Below, one piece after another: positions 44,138 through 53,515 of a stretch of 64,000 bases of DNA. Source of the stretch: Streptomyces lateritius (GTDB lineage: Bacteria; Actinomycetota; Actinomycetes; Streptomycetales; Streptomycetaceae); contig NZ_BMTO01000004.1 of NCBI RefSeq assembly GCF_014649715.1, forward strand, positions 382,503 to 446,502, read 5' to 3'. A program made the translations under genes and the position numbers. The notes beneath the pieces are model-generated. The model did not search any database. It saw nothing but the letters and a program-made list of their open reading frames with translations, and was not told where the DNA came from. The first letter of the stretch is position 1. Each line of letters opens with the position of its first letter.

Positions 44138-44434
44138 GGCTCCCCGCGGTACCCGGCCCCGCACGCCGACGACGCCTGAGCGGACGGCGGGCCCGGCCGG
44201 CCGCGGACGTGACCGGCGCCCCCCGTGACCGGAACCCGCGTGACCGCCGTCCGCACGCGCGGCGGACGTGTGACCGGCGCCCGCCGAACGGGCATACTCC
44301 TTGCGCCACGGGTGGCGGGCGCCCCCTCGCGCGATCCGCCGGGGGAGCATCGGCTCAGCGTGTGCGTACCGGCGGAGCCGCCCGACCCCTCGCGCGCGTC
44401 GCCGCAGCGCCCGACAGGGAAGGAGTGCGCCGCC
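44035..44434. other. Intergenic region upstream of the acyl-CoA dehydrogenase gene
   Basis: About 400 bp. Apart from the possible small minus-strand gene at 44012-44137 I see no coding sequence. A GTGACCGG-type element recurs several times between 44209 and 44280, which may be chance in this composition. Confidence 0.45.
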
Positions 44435-45607
44435 ATGCCCGACCGCGCCCCGCAGACCGTGGAACGCCGGCTGCCCACCGAGGAGGCCCGGGAACTGCTC
44501 GCCCTGGTCCGTGACATCGCCGAGCGCGAGATCGCACCGCGTGCCGCCGAGGAGGAGGACGCGGGCCGCTTCCCCCGGGAGCTCTTCTCGCTGCTCTCCT
44601 CCTCGGGGCTGCTCGGCCTCCCGTACGCCTCCGAGTACGGCGGCGGCGACCAGCCCTACGCCGTCTACCTCCAGGTGCTCGAGGAACTCGCCGCCGCCCG
44701 TCTCACCGTCGGCCTCGGCGTCAGCGTCCACACTCTCTCCTGCCACGCGCTGGCCGGCTTCGGAACCGAGGAACAGCGGGCCGCCCATCTGCCGGCGATG
44801 CTCGGCGGCGGCCTCCTCGGCGCGTACTGCCTCTCCGAACCGACCTCCGGTTCCGACGCGGCCTCCCTGCGCACCAAGGCGGTCAGGGAGGGCGACGAAT
44901 GGATGCTGACCGGTACCAAGGCGTGGATCACGCACGGTGGGATCGCCGACTTCTGCACGGTGATGGCCCGGACCGGCGGCGAAGGGCCCAAGGGGATCAC
45001 CGCGTTCCTCGTCCCGGGCGACGCCGAGGGGCTGAGCGCGGCCGCGCCCGAGCGGAAGATGGGCATGAAGGGCTCGCCCACCGCGCAGCTCCACTTCGAC
45101 GGGGTACGGATCCCGGACGCGCGCCGCATCGGCGAGGAGGGCCAGGGCTTCGCCGTCGCGCTCTCCGCCCTGGACTCCGGGCGGCTCGGGATCGCGGCCT
45201 GTGCGGTGGGGCTCGCGCAGGCGGCCCTGGACCAGGCCGTCGAGTACGCCCGCGAGCGCCGGCAGTTCGGCCGGCCGATCGCCGACTTCCAGGGCCTGCG
45301 CTTCCTGCTGGCGGACATGGCGACCCGGATCGAGGCGGGCCGGGCGCTGTACCTGGAGGCGGCGCGGCTGCGTGACGAGGGCAGGCCGTTCGGCCGGCAG
45401 GCGGCGATGGCGAAGCTCTTCTGCACGGACGCGGCCATGCAGGTCACCACGGACGCGGTCCAGGTGCTCGGCGGATACGGGTACACCGCGGACTTCCCCG
45501 TGGAGCGCTACATGCGCGAGGCGAAGATGCTGCAGATCGTCGAGGGCACCAATCAGATCCAGCGGATGGTCATCGCGCGTCACCTTGTCGGACCAGAGTC
45601 CCGCTGA
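44435..45607 (+). CDS. Acyl-CoA dehydrogenase
   Basis: FAD-dependent enzyme of 390 residues, normal length. The N-terminal helical domain, the central beta domain with AYCLSEPTSGSDAAS and TKAWITHGG, and the C-terminal helical domain with QFGRPIADFQGLRF are present. The catalytic base is Glu370 in VEGTNQIQRM, the short/medium-chain position. The ATG at 44435 follows AAGGAG. Substrate chain is not readable. Its end overlaps a convergent small gene by 38 bp. Confidence 0.95.
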   Translation: MPDRAPQTVERRLPTEEARELLALVRDIAEREIAPRAAEEEDAGRFPRELFSLLSSSGLLGLPYASEYGGGDQPYAVYLQVLEELAAARLTVGLGVSVHTLSCHALAGFGTEEQRAAHLPAMLGGGLLGAYCLSEPTSGSDAASLRTKAVREGDEWMLTGTKAWITHGGIADFCTVMARTGGEGPKGITAFLVPGDAEGLSAAAPERKMGMKGSPTAQLHFDGVRIPDARRIGEEGQGFAVALSALDSGRLGIAACAVGLAQAALDQAVEYARERRQFGRPIADFQGLRFLLADMATRIEAGRALYLEAARLRDEGRPFGRQAAMAKLFCTDAAMQVTTDAVQVLGGYGYTADFPVERYMREAKMLQIVEGTNQIQRMVIARHLVGPESR

Positions 45608-45842
45608 CCCCGCTCACGCGGACGGTACGGTCCGCCCAGACGGGGGCCGCGGTCAGCCGGTTCCACTCGTGGTCGCTGCGGCCCGGCAGGAAGCGGCCGT
45701 GGCTCGCCCACTGGGTGAGCAGCGCCTTGTAGATGGGCGGGTCGGCCAGGTGCGGCGCCGGGTGCGGAACCGATTCTTCAAGCCGCGGCTCGGCGAGTCG
45801 CCGCCGTCCGCTGCCGACAGGGGTGGTGTACAGCGAGGTCAT
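45570..45842 (-). CDS. Conserved hypothetical protein, 90 residues
   Basis: Small soluble protein of unknown function with a protein-like centre (PPIYKALLTQWASHGRFLPG, then SDHEWNRLT) and no membrane segment or known motif. It overlaps the end of the acyl-CoA dehydrogenase gene tail to tail. Composition differs from a mere antisense shadow in its first 60 residues, which lie outside the dehydrogenase gene. Confidence 0.55.
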   Translation of the reverse strand: MTSLYTTPVGSGRRRLAEPRLEESVPHPAPHLADPPIYKALLTQWASHGRFLPGRSDHEWNRLTAAPVWADRTVRVSGVSGTLVRQGDAR

Positions 45843-46060
45843 GCCCGCTCCAACGCGATCCGCCGGGCCGGGGTCACCGCCGGACGCATTCGAGCGAGAA
45901 TTCGGTAGCTACCCGGAGGTGGCCGCCCGCCCGCCGGGGCCCGGTTCGCGCACGGCTCCGGCCTCCCGCGCCGGTTCTGTCCTGCCGTCAACTCCCGCTC
46001 GCCGAGCAGGACCGTCACTGGTGAGGACGGCGGGGGCGGACCGGTCCTCGCGGGACAGGC

Positions 46061-46429
46061 TCAGGCCGCGCGCCGCATCTGCGACACCTTGATCGGACGG
46101 GAGCCCGGACCGCCCACGTGCGAGAAGGGCTGCGTCCGCCAGTCGAGACCCTGAGGAAGGGTCAGCAGGAGCGCCGTGTCCTGCTCCTGCACCTCCAGGG
46201 TCTCGTCCGCCGGGCTCGCGTCGGAGGCCGCCCGGCCGGTGCCCGAGCAGACCGTCAGGACGAACGGGTTCCACGGGGTCGGGCACAGCGCGTGCTCGGG
46301 CAGTACGTCCTCGTCGGCGAGCAGCGCGATCGGCTGCACGCAGTCCGGGCAGATGACCCGGTACATCTCAAAGGTGTCGTACGCGTCGAGCTCGTCGGCC
46401 GCCTCGACCGAATCAACAGGCTCCTGCAT
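46061..46429 (-). CDS. Conserved hypothetical protein with Cys pairs
   Basis: Protein of 122 residues with YRVICPDCVQPIALL and a later ALCPTPW and VCSGTG, a spacing that could bind a metal (zinc-ribbon-like), plus an acidic middle part. The ATG at 46429 is preceded by GGGGAG. It diverges from the Lrp/AsnC gene. Function unknown. Confidence 0.7.
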   Translation of the reverse strand: MQEPVDSVEAADELDAYDTFEMYRVICPDCVQPIALLADEDVLPEHALCPTPWNPFVLTVCSGTGRAASDASPADETLEVQEQDTALLLTLPQGLDWRTQPFSHVGGPGSRPIKVSQMRRAA

Positions 46430-46656
46430 GGACAATCTCCCCCTCGGGTGGGTCGACCAAGTACGTATGGCCTCGACCAGAACAAGCAATTCCCATGCGG
46501 ACCGTCGTATAACCGTGAGGTCCCGTCCGACCCTGGCCGCAAACCTGTGGCGTTCGTCACATGCCGTTCGCAGGTGCCCCGCGGATGCCCATAGACGGCC
46601 AAAGGAGGCGGCCTCCCGGCTGTGCCGATGCGACCCCTGGGCAATAGGTTGACCGC

Positions 46657-47097
46657 ATGGAGGAGCTGGATCGTCAGATCGTCGAGTTGCTCGTCAGAGA
46701 CGGGCGCATGAGCTACACCGACCTGGGCAAGGCCACCGGCCTGTCCACGTCGGCCGTGCATCAGCGCGTCCGCCGTCTGGAGCAGCGCGGGGTCATCCGC
46801 GGCTATGCCGCCGTCGTCGACCCGGAGGCCGTCGGGTTGCCGCTGACCGCCTTCATCTCGGTCAAACCCTTCGACCCCAGCGCCCCGGACGACACTCCGG
46901 ACCGGCTCGCGGACATCCCGGAGATCGAGGCCTGCCACAGCGTCGCGGGCGAGGAGAACTACATCCTCAAGGTGCGCGTCGCCACCCCGCTGGAGCTGGA
47001 ACACCTGCTCAGCCGCATCCGCTCGCAGGCCGGCGTCTCCAGCCGGACCACGGTCGTCCTGTCGACCCCGTACGAAGCCCGGCCGCCGCGTATCTAG
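46657..47097 (+). CDS. Lrp/AsnC-family transcriptional regulator
   Basis: DNA-binding protein of 146 residues. N-terminal winged helix (about 1-55) with MSYTDLGKATGLSTSAVHQR, and a C-terminal RAM effector domain (about 65-140) with AFISVKPF and IEACHSVAGEENYILKV. Likely senses an amino acid. It ends 10 bp before the amidohydrolase gene, so the two are probably cotranscribed and functionally linked. Confidence 0.93.
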   Translation: MEELDRQIVELLVRDGRMSYTDLGKATGLSTSAVHQRVRRLEQRGVIRGYAAVVDPEAVGLPLTAFISVKPFDPSAPDDTPDRLADIPEIEACHSVAGEENYILKVRVATPLELEHLLSRIRSQAGVSSRTTVVLSTPYEARPPRI

Positions 47098-47107
47098 GCT
47101 GGTCACC

Positions 47108-48730
47108 ATGACCACCGAGTACGAACACCGCACCGTGCTGCTGCGCGGTGGAGAAGTCCACAGCCCCGCCGACCCCTTCGCCACCGCCATGGTGGTGGAG
47201 CGCGGACACGTCGCCTGGGTCGGGTCGGAGGGGGCGGCCGACGCCTTCGCCGCCGGAGTGGACGAGGTGATCGACCTCCAAGGCGCCCTGGTCACCCCCG
47301 CGTTCGTCGACGCGCACGTGCACACCACCGCCACCGGTCTCGCCCTGACCGGCCTCGACCTCTCCTCCGCCGCCTCGCTCGCCGAGGCCGCGGAGCGGAT
47401 CCGCGCCCACTCCGCCGCCCGCCCCGACGACCGGATCCTGATCGGACACGGCTGGGACGCCTCCCGCTGGCCCGAGCGCCGGGCGCCGCGCCGCGAGGAA
47501 CTGGACACCCTCACCGGCGGCCGTCCCCTCTACCTCACCCGGATCGACGTCCACTCGGCCGTCGTCACCACCGCGCTGCTCGACCTCGTGCCGGGCGTCC
47601 GCGACCTCACCGGCTTCCGCGACGGCGAACCGCTGACCGGCGACGCGCACCACGCCGTCCGCGCCGCCGCCTACGCGGCGATCTCGCCCGCGCAGCGCAC
47701 CGAGGCCCAGCGCGCGGCCCGCGCCCACGCCGCCTCGCTCGGCATCGGCACGCTCCACGAGTGCGGCGGACCCGAGATCTCCTCGGAGGACGACTTCACC
47801 GGCCTGCTCGACCTCGCCCGTGACGAGCCGGGCCCCCGCGTCGTCGGTTACTGGGCCGACCTCGACGTCGCCCGGGCCCGCGACCTCGGCGCGGTGGGCG
47901 CCGCCGGCGACCTCTTCGCCGACGGCTCGCTCGGCTCGCACACCGCCTGTCTGCACGAGGCCTACGCCGACCACGCCGACACCGCCCACACCGGGGTCGC
48001 CCACCTCGACGCCACGACTGTCGCGAGCCATGTCGTGGCCTGTACCGAGGCCGGCCTCCAGGCCGGGTTCCACGCCATCGGCGACGCGGCCGTCACCGCC
48101 GTCGTCGAGGGCGTCCGCGCCGCCGCCGAGAAGCTCGGCCTCGCCCGCATCAGGGCCGCGCGGCACCGCGTCGAGCACGCCGAGATGCTGACCCCCGAGA
48201 CGATCGCGGCTTTCGCCGAACTCGGCCTCACCGCCTCCGTCCAGCCCGCCTTCGACGCGGCCTGGGGCGGTGAGGAGGGCATGTACGCCGAACGCCTCGG
48301 CGCCGAGCGGGCCCGCACCCTCAACCCGTACGCCGCCCTGCTCCGCGCCGGAGTGCCGCTGGCCTTCGGCTCGGACAGCCCGGTCACCCCGCTGGACCCC
48401 TGGGGCACGATCCGCGCCGCCGCCTTCCACCGCACCCCCGATCACCGGATCTCCGTCCGCGCCGCCTTCACCGCGCACACCCGAGGCGGTTGGCGGGCCG
48501 CCGGACGCGACGACGCGGGGACACTCGTCCCCGGCGCCCCCGCCGACTTCGCGATCTGGCGCACCGACGAGCTCGTGGTGCAGGCGCCCGACGACCGCGT
48601 GGCCCGCTGGTCGACCGACCCGCGCTCCGGAACGCCCGGTCTGCCCGATCTGACCCCCGGGCGCGAACTCCCCGTCTGTCTTCGGACGGTGGTCTTCGGA
48701 CAAACGGTGTTCGTACGGCCGAACGAGTGA
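47108..48730 (+). CDS. Amidohydrolase of the YtcJ-like family
   Basis: Metal-dependent hydrolase of 540 residues (amidohydrolase family 3). N-terminal beta domain, then FVDAHVHTTATGLALTGLDL (HxH metal site), HAIGDAAV and ARHRVEHAEML, and a late FGSDSPVTPLDPW Asp. C-terminal GTLVPGAPADFAIW returns to the beta domain. Such enzymes cleave amides, N-acyl groups or related bonds; the substrate is unknown. It is coupled to an Lrp-type regulator, which suggests an amino-acid-derived compound. Confidence 0.9.
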   Translation: MTTEYEHRTVLLRGGEVHSPADPFATAMVVERGHVAWVGSEGAADAFAAGVDEVIDLQGALVTPAFVDAHVHTTATGLALTGLDLSSAASLAEAAERIRAHSAARPDDRILIGHGWDASRWPERRAPRREELDTLTGGRPLYLTRIDVHSAVVTTALLDLVPGVRDLTGFRDGEPLTGDAHHAVRAAAYAAISPAQRTEAQRAARAHAASLGIGTLHECGGPEISSEDDFTGLLDLARDEPGPRVVGYWADLDVARARDLGAVGAAGDLFADGSLGSHTACLHEAYADHADTAHTGVAHLDATTVASHVVACTEAGLQAGFHAIGDAAVTAVVEGVRAAAEKLGLARIRAARHRVEHAEMLTPETIAAFAELGLTASVQPAFDAAWGGEEGMYAERLGAERARTLNPYAALLRAGVPLAFGSDSPVTPLDPWGTIRAAAFHRTPDHRISVRAAFTAHTRGGWRAAGRDDAGTLVPGAPADFAIWRTDELVVQAPDDRVARWSTDPRSGTPGLPDLTPGRELPVCLRTVVFGQTVFVRPNE

Positions 48731-49185
48731 CGTAGGGACATTTCGTACCGCCGATCGATGATCAACCGGCTCGTTCATCACCTGCGGATCTTCCCCACTG
48801 ACCTGGCAGTATCGATCATCTTCGCAGGTCAAACGGGTGTTGACAGCTAGCCGTCACCGGCCGGTAGGTTCGGCGCGTCCACCACAGGACGTCCGACCGG
48901 ATTCAAACCTCCACGCAGTCGTCGAACGCCGCTGGGTCAAGGAATGGTGTGCCGCACCGGCGCGCCATCCCCGGGAACCAGGTTCAGCGCCCGCGCCTCG
49001 GGGGCGAGGGAAGGTTTTGTCCGGCGGAGGGTGCGACCCGGGTGGGGCCCGGACGTTCAGTAGACAACGGCTCTCGGTCGACCCGCAGCCAGCGGGTCCC
49101 AGGTCGGCCCGAAGGGCGCCGGGCCCCGATCCGCACCGCCGGCTCGCTATGGTGGGGGCTCGCGTAGGCGTCCGAAGGGGCAGTA
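48731..49185 (+). other. Intergenic region upstream of ppm1
   Basis: About 455 bp without a supported gene. A vegetative-type promoter TTGACA (48840-48845), 19 bp, TAGGTT (48865-48870) is visible; it would give ppm1 a leader of roughly 300 nt. Confidence 0.5.
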
Positions 49186-49965
49186 GTGAACGACGGTGGC
49201 CAGAGGCGGTACGGCCCGCTCGGCAGTGCCTTGGTGATCATCCCGACCTACAACGAGGCGGAGAACATCAGGCCCATCGTCTCGCGTGTGCGGACGGCCG
49301 TACCCGAGGCGCACGTCCTCGTCGCCGACGACAACAGCCCCGACGGCACGGGAAAGTTCGCCGACGAGCTCTCCGCCGAGGACGACCACGTCCACGTCCT
49401 GCACCGTGCCGGCAAGGAAGGGCTCGGTGCCGCCTACCTCGCCGGCTTCCGCTGGGGCGTGGAGCACGGCTACGGCGTCCTCGTCGAGATGGACGCCGAC
49501 GGCTCCCACCAGCCCGAGGAACTGCCCCGGCTGCTGACCGCCCTCAAGGGCGCCGACCTGGTGCTCGGCTCCCGCTGGGTGCCCGGCGGCCGGATCGTGA
49601 ACTGGCCCAGGTCCCGCGAACTCATCTCCCGCGGCGGCAGCCTCTACTCGCGCCTCATGCTCGACGTGCCGATCCGTGACGTCACCGGCGGCTTCCGGGC
49701 CTTCCGCAAGGAGACCCTGGAGGGCCTCGGCCTGGACGACGTGGCCTCGGCCGGCTACTGCTTCCAGGTCGACCTGGCCCGCCGCGCGGTCGCGGCCGGT
49801 TTCCACGTCGTGGAGGTCCCCATCACCTTCGTGGAGCGTGAGGTCGGCGACTCCAAGATGAGCAAGGACATCCTGGTCGAGGCGTTGTGGCGGGTCACCG
49901 GCTGGGGTCTGACGGACCGTGCGCGGAAGGTCGGCAAGCTGCTCGGCCGCGGGCACGCGCGCTGA
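49186..49965 (+). CDS. ppm1: Polyprenol-phosphate mannosyltransferase catalytic protein
   Basis: GT2-family enzyme of 259 residues that transfers mannose from GDP-mannose to polyprenyl phosphate, the donor for protein O-mannosylation. Motifs: VIIPTYNEAENI, ADDNSPDGTG, VEMDADGSHQPEEL (DxD metal site), TGGFRAFRKE and FVEREVGDSKMS. It is the stand-alone catalytic domain, without the N-acyltransferase part fused in M. tuberculosis Ppm1. In S. coelicolor this gene is needed for glycosylation and phage phiC31 infection. GTG at 49186 follows AAGGGG. Confidence 0.92.
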   Translation: MNDGGQRRYGPLGSALVIIPTYNEAENIRPIVSRVRTAVPEAHVLVADDNSPDGTGKFADELSAEDDHVHVLHRAGKEGLGAAYLAGFRWGVEHGYGVLVEMDADGSHQPEELPRLLTALKGADLVLGSRWVPGGRIVNWPRSRELISRGGSLYSRLMLDVPIRDVTGGFRAFRKETLEGLGLDDVASAGYCFQVDLARRAVAAGFHVVEVPITFVEREVGDSKMSKDILVEALWRVTGWGLTDRARKVGKLLGRGHAR

Positions 49966-50012
49966 TCCCTCCTTTACGGCGTTCCTGCGGGGCTCCAGGC
50001 ACACTGGGGACC

Positions 50013-50606
50013 ATGACGACAGGCGCACCGCCCCCTCTCGCCCCCAAGCGCTCCAGCGCGCGTACGTTCCTCCCGCTCGCCCTCGCCGCCTGGCTGGTCC
50101 TCGAGATCTGGCTGCTGACGGTGGTGGCGGGCGGGGTCGGCGGGCTGATCGTCTTCGGCCTGCTGGCCGGCGGCGCCGTCCTCGGTGCCGTGGTGATCAA
50201 GCGGGCGGGCCGACGGGCCTTCAGAAACCTCACGGAGACCTTCCAGAAGGCGCAGACGGCGGCGCAGTCCGGGGTGGCGCCCACCCCCGCCGACCGGGTC
50301 GGGGCGGAGGACCGCAACGGCTTCCTGATGCTCGGCGGTCTGTTGCTGATGGTCCCCGGCCTCGTCTCCGACGTGCTGGGTCTGCTGCTGCTCGTCCCGC
50401 CCGTCCGCTCGATGCTCGGACGCTCCGCGGACAAGGCCGTGGAGCGCCGGATGAGCGCCGCTCCGCAGAGCAGCCTGCAGGACGCCTTCCAGCAGGCTCG
50501 TATGCGCCGCCCGGACGGCAAGGTCGTGCAGGGCGAGGTGGTGCGGGACGACGCTCCTCAGGGGCGGCGCGACCCCCAGGACCCGCGCCCGCCGCTGACG
50601 CCGTAG
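50013..50606 (+). CDS. fxsA: FxsA family membrane protein
   Basis: Membrane protein of 197 residues with two N-terminal helices (about 22-60) and a third at about 108-130 (GFLMLGGLLLMVPGLVSDVLGL), the signature arrangement of FxsA. The C-terminal tail is polar and Arg/Asp-rich. In E. coli FxsA overproduction affects phage T7 exclusion; its role in actinobacteria is unknown. ATG at 50013, 48 bp after ppm1. Confidence 0.88.
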   Translation: MTTGAPPPLAPKRSSARTFLPLALAAWLVLEIWLLTVVAGGVGGLIVFGLLAGGAVLGAVVIKRAGRRAFRNLTETFQKAQTAAQSGVAPTPADRVGAEDRNGFLMLGGLLLMVPGLVSDVLGLLLLVPPVRSMLGRSADKAVERRMSAAPQSSLQDAFQQARMRRPDGKVVQGEVVRDDAPQGRRDPQDPRPPLTP

Positions 50607-50655
50607 CCGAAGCCAGCGGTGGACGAACCCAGCCGTGGACGAACCGACGCGTGAG

Positions 50656-50704
50656 AACGCCGCGGGGCCCGGTACACACAAGGTGTACCGGGCCCCGCGG
50701 CGTT
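50656..50704. terminator. Very strong bidirectional terminator
   Basis: Perfect 22-bp stem (50656-50677 with 50683-50704) with a 5-nt ACAAG loop, between the convergent fxsA and rbpA genes. Confidence 0.92.
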
Positions 50705-50723
50705 GCTTCGGCCGCGCCGTCCG

Positions 50724-51098
50724 CTAGGCGGACTTGCGGCTGTCTCGCGGGTGTACGGCGATGTTCATGGCGCCGGACCGCAGGACTGCCAGCCTCTCGG
50801 CCAGCACCTCCTCCAGCTCCTCACGCGTACGCCGTTCCATCAGCATGTCCCAGTGCGTACGCGCCGGCTTGCCCTTCTTCTCCTCGGGGCCGTCCCCGTC
50901 CACCAGTAGAGCCTGGCTTCCGCAGACCTTGCACTCCCACTCCGGCGGAATTTCCGCTTCCACAGAGAAGGGCATCTCAAAACGATGGCCCTTCTCGCAT
51001 GCGTACTCCACGGCCTGGCGCGGGGCCAGATCGATGCCGCGGTCGGTCTCGTAGCTGGTCACCACGAGGCGCGTGCCGCGAAGAGCTCGCTCACTCAT
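50724..51098 (-). CDS. rbpA: RNA polymerase-binding protein RbpA
   Basis: Actinobacterial transcription factor of 124 residues that binds RNA polymerase and the principal sigma factor and stabilises open complexes. Features: N-terminal tail, a central zinc-ribbon-like domain with EYACEKGHRFEMPF and WECKVCGSQALL, a basic linker KKGKPARTHWDML and a C-terminal sigma-interaction helix RRTREELEEVLAERL. It is preceded by a sigma-R-type promoter and separated from fxsA by a strong hairpin. Confidence 0.96.
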   Translation of the reverse strand: MSERALRGTRLVVTSYETDRGIDLAPRQAVEYACEKGHRFEMPFSVEAEIPPEWECKVCGSQALLVDGDGPEEKKGKPARTHWDMLMERRTREELEEVLAERLAVLRSGAMNIAVHPRDSRKSA

Positions 51099-51159
51099 GA
51101 ATCGTGCCTCCCGGGCTTGTCGCCCACAGGACAGGTGTCGCTGTCGTCGTCATCCGGTC

Positions 51160-51186
51160 AACGTCCGGTCGGCGGTAAAGATTCCC
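51160..51186 (-). promoter_or_regulatory. Sigma-R-type promoter of rbpA
   Basis: On the minus strand: GGGAAT (51181-51186), exactly 18 bp, GTT (51160-51162, followed by G). This matches the thiol-stress sigma-R consensus GGAAT-N18-GTT. Transcription would start about 55 bp upstream of the rbpA start. rbpA is a known sigma-R target in S. coelicolor. Confidence 0.88.
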
Positions 51187-51353
51187 GTTCCGGGTCATGC
51201 GTCGCCCGTCGTGCCGCCCCTTGTTCTACCCACCAGTGCCCGGTTTGTCACATCTGGCAGCAGATGTCACCCACCGCTTGAACTAAAGCAGCGCGCAGTA
51301 ACGGTCCGCCTGGCAGGCCAAAGGCGTATACTACCGGCCTTTCACTTCCGCGT

Positions 51354-52760
51354 CTAAATCCGTTCCGGAACCGGGTTGCCCGCGGCGGCCACGGCGGCCC
51401 GGACCGGAACCCGCGCAAGGAGGACGAAACCGGCGGCGAAGAAGATCACCAGAGAGATGATGGCATCCCGATAGCTGCCGGTCAGCTGATACGCGAGACC
51501 GAACACCAGTGGCCCCAGCCAGCTCAGGCCCCGGTCGCTCATCTCGTAGGCCGAGAAGTACTCGGCCTCCTTGCCGCGTGGCACCAGGTGTGAGAACAGC
51601 GAGCGCGACAGCGCCTGGCTTCCGCCCAGGACGAGACCGATCGCCGCCGCCAGACAGAAGAACGCCACCGGCGCGCCGGACGGCAGGAAGTAGCCGGCGG
51701 CCAGGATCAGCGTCCAGACGGCCAAGGACGCCAGGATCGTCCGCTTGGCGCCGTACGTACGCGCCATCCGGCCCATGCCGAGCGCCCCGACGACCGCGAG
51801 GACCTGGACCAGCAGCACCGCCGTGATCAGCGTCGTCTGCTCCAGACCCAGCTCCTCCGAGCCGTAGATCGACGCCTGCGAGATCACCGTCTGCACCCCG
51901 TCGTTGTAGACGAGGTAGGCCAGCAGGAAGGAGAGCGTCAGCGGATGACGGCGCATGTCCCGCAGCGTCTCCCGCAGCTGCCGCCAGCCGCTGCCGACCG
52001 CGCCCTCGCCGTGCGGCCGCACCCGGCGGTCGCGCAGCCGCCGCAGCGGTACGAGCGTGAAGGCACCCCACCACAGCCCCGCCGAGGCCAGGCAGATCCG
52101 CACCGCCGCGCCCTCCGAGAGCCCGAAGGACTCGTGCCCCGAGTACAGGACCAGGTTCATGACCAGGACGAGGGCGCCGGAGGTGTAACCGAAGGCCCAG
52201 CCACGCGAGGAGACCGCGTCCCGCTCGTCGGGCTCGGCGATCTGCGGCAGGTAGGCGTTGTAGAGCACCATCGAGACCGCCAGCGAGGCGTTCGCCACGA
52301 TGAGCAGGAACGCCCCGAGCAGATACCGGTCACCGCTGAGGAAGAACATGCCCGCCGTCGCGGCGGCGCCGGTGTACGCGGAGACGGCGAGCAGCGGCTT
52401 CTTGCGGCCCGTACGGTCCGCCGCCGCGCCCACCAGCGGCATCACGAGCACCGCCACCACGATCGAGACCGAGACCGAGTAGGCGAAGAGGGAACCCGCC
52501 CGCACCGGGATCCCCAGCGGGTGGACGAACCCCTCCGCGTCCGCCGCCGCCTTGGCGACCGACGTCAGATAGGGCCCGAGGAACACCGTCAGTACGCTCG
52601 TCGAGTACACCGAGCAGGCGAAGTCGTAGAAGTACCACCCGCGCTGTTCGCGACGGCGGTCGGCGGGATCGGCGGTGTGCGCCTCCGGCTCGGCAGTGTT
52701 GGCGGTCAAGGCCGCGGCCCCCTCGTTGGTCCCCGTGGCGGGACGCGCGCTCAGACCCAC
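51354..52760 (-). CDS. MFS-type transporter (Atg22/UMF1-like)
   Basis: Membrane protein of 468 residues with about twelve hydrophobic helices. It begins with a polar stretch and RGWYFYDFACSVYSTSVLTV, the hallmark start of the UMF1/Atg22-like MFS family, and contains ADRTGRKKPLL between helices 2 and 3. The GTG at 52760 overlaps the end of the GDPD gene by 10 bp, so it is translated from the same transcript. Substrate unknown. Confidence 0.85.
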   Translation of the reverse strand: MGLSARPATGTNEGAAALTANTAEPEAHTADPADRRREQRGWYFYDFACSVYSTSVLTVFLGPYLTSVAKAAADAEGFVHPLGIPVRAGSLFAYSVSVSIVVAVLVMPLVGAAADRTGRKKPLLAVSAYTGAAATAGMFFLSGDRYLLGAFLLIVANASLAVSMVLYNAYLPQIAEPDERDAVSSRGWAFGYTSGALVLVMNLVLYSGHESFGLSEGAAVRICLASAGLWWGAFTLVPLRRLRDRRVRPHGEGAVGSGWRQLRETLRDMRRHPLTLSFLLAYLVYNDGVQTVISQASIYGSEELGLEQTTLITAVLLVQVLAVVGALGMGRMARTYGAKRTILASLAVWTLILAAGYFLPSGAPVAFFCLAAAIGLVLGGSQALSRSLFSHLVPRGKEAEYFSAYEMSDRGLSWLGPLVFGLAYQLTGSYRDAIISLVIFFAAGFVLLARVPVRAAVAAAGNPVPERI

Positions 52761-53515
52761 ACTCCCCGGTCGGTCAGCACCGTACGCAGCGTCTCCAGAT
52801 GATCGGTCATGATGCCATCGACCCCCAGGTCGAGGAGAGAGTTCATCCGGTCCGGGTCGTTCACGGTCCACACATGGACCTGCAGACCGCGGGAGTGGGC
52901 CTCCCGCACGAAGCGCCGGTCGACCACCGGGATCCCGCCCTGGCTCTCCGGGACCTGGGCGGCGACCGCTCCCGCGCGCAGCGCGGCGGGGATGCCGAGC
53001 GAGCGCAGCCGCAGCCCGAGGACGCCCTTCACGCCGTACGAGGTGGCCAGCCGCGCCCCCGCCAGGCGCTGCGCCCGGGCCACCCGGCCCTCGGTGAAGG
53101 ATCCGACGCAGATCCGGTCCCAGGCGCCGGTCCTGCGGATCAGGTCGACGAGCGGCACGAGCGACGACTCCGCCTTGAGATCCACGTTCCAGCGGGCCTG
53201 TGGGAACTCCTCCAGAAGTTCCTCGAAGAGCGGCAGTGGCTCCTTGCCGGCCACCCGTGCCTCCCGGACGGCGTCCCACGGCAGGTCACGGATCCGCCCG
53301 GTGGCGTCCGTGACCCGGTCGAGGGTGGAGTCGTGGAAGGCGACCAGCGCACCGTCCGCGGTGGTGTGCACATCGGTCTCGAAGTAGCGGTACCCGGCCG
53401 CGGCGGCGCCCCGGAAGGCGGCCGCGGTGTTCTCCAGGCCGTCCGCCGCGCCGCCGCGGTGGGCGAACGGGATGGGGGACGGGTGGTCCAGATAGGGGTG
53501 GCGTACGCGAGTCAC
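52751..53515 (-). CDS. Glycerophosphodiester phosphodiesterase
   Basis: Hydrolyses glycerophosphodiesters to glycerol 3-phosphate and an alcohol. The 254-residue TIM barrel carries His19 in FAHRGG, Glu46 and Asp48 in FETDVH and His61 in AFHDSTLDRVT, the complete metal and acid-base set. No signal peptide is seen, so it is cytoplasmic. The GTG at 53515 overlaps the upstream gene stop. It is the middle gene of a three-gene transcript with a YczE-like protein and an MFS transporter. Confidence 0.93.
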   Translation of the reverse strand: MTRVRHPYLDHPSPIPFAHRGGAADGLENTAAAFRGAAAAGYRYFETDVHTTADGALVAFHDSTLDRVTDATGRIRDLPWDAVREARVAGKEPLPLFEELLEEFPQARWNVDLKAESSLVPLVDLIRRTGAWDRICVGSFTEGRVARAQRLAGARLATSYGVKGVLGLRLRSLGIPAALRAGAVAAQVPESQGGIPVVDRRFVREAHSRGLQVHVWTVNDPDRMNSLLDLGVDGIMTDHLETLRTVLTDRGVWV

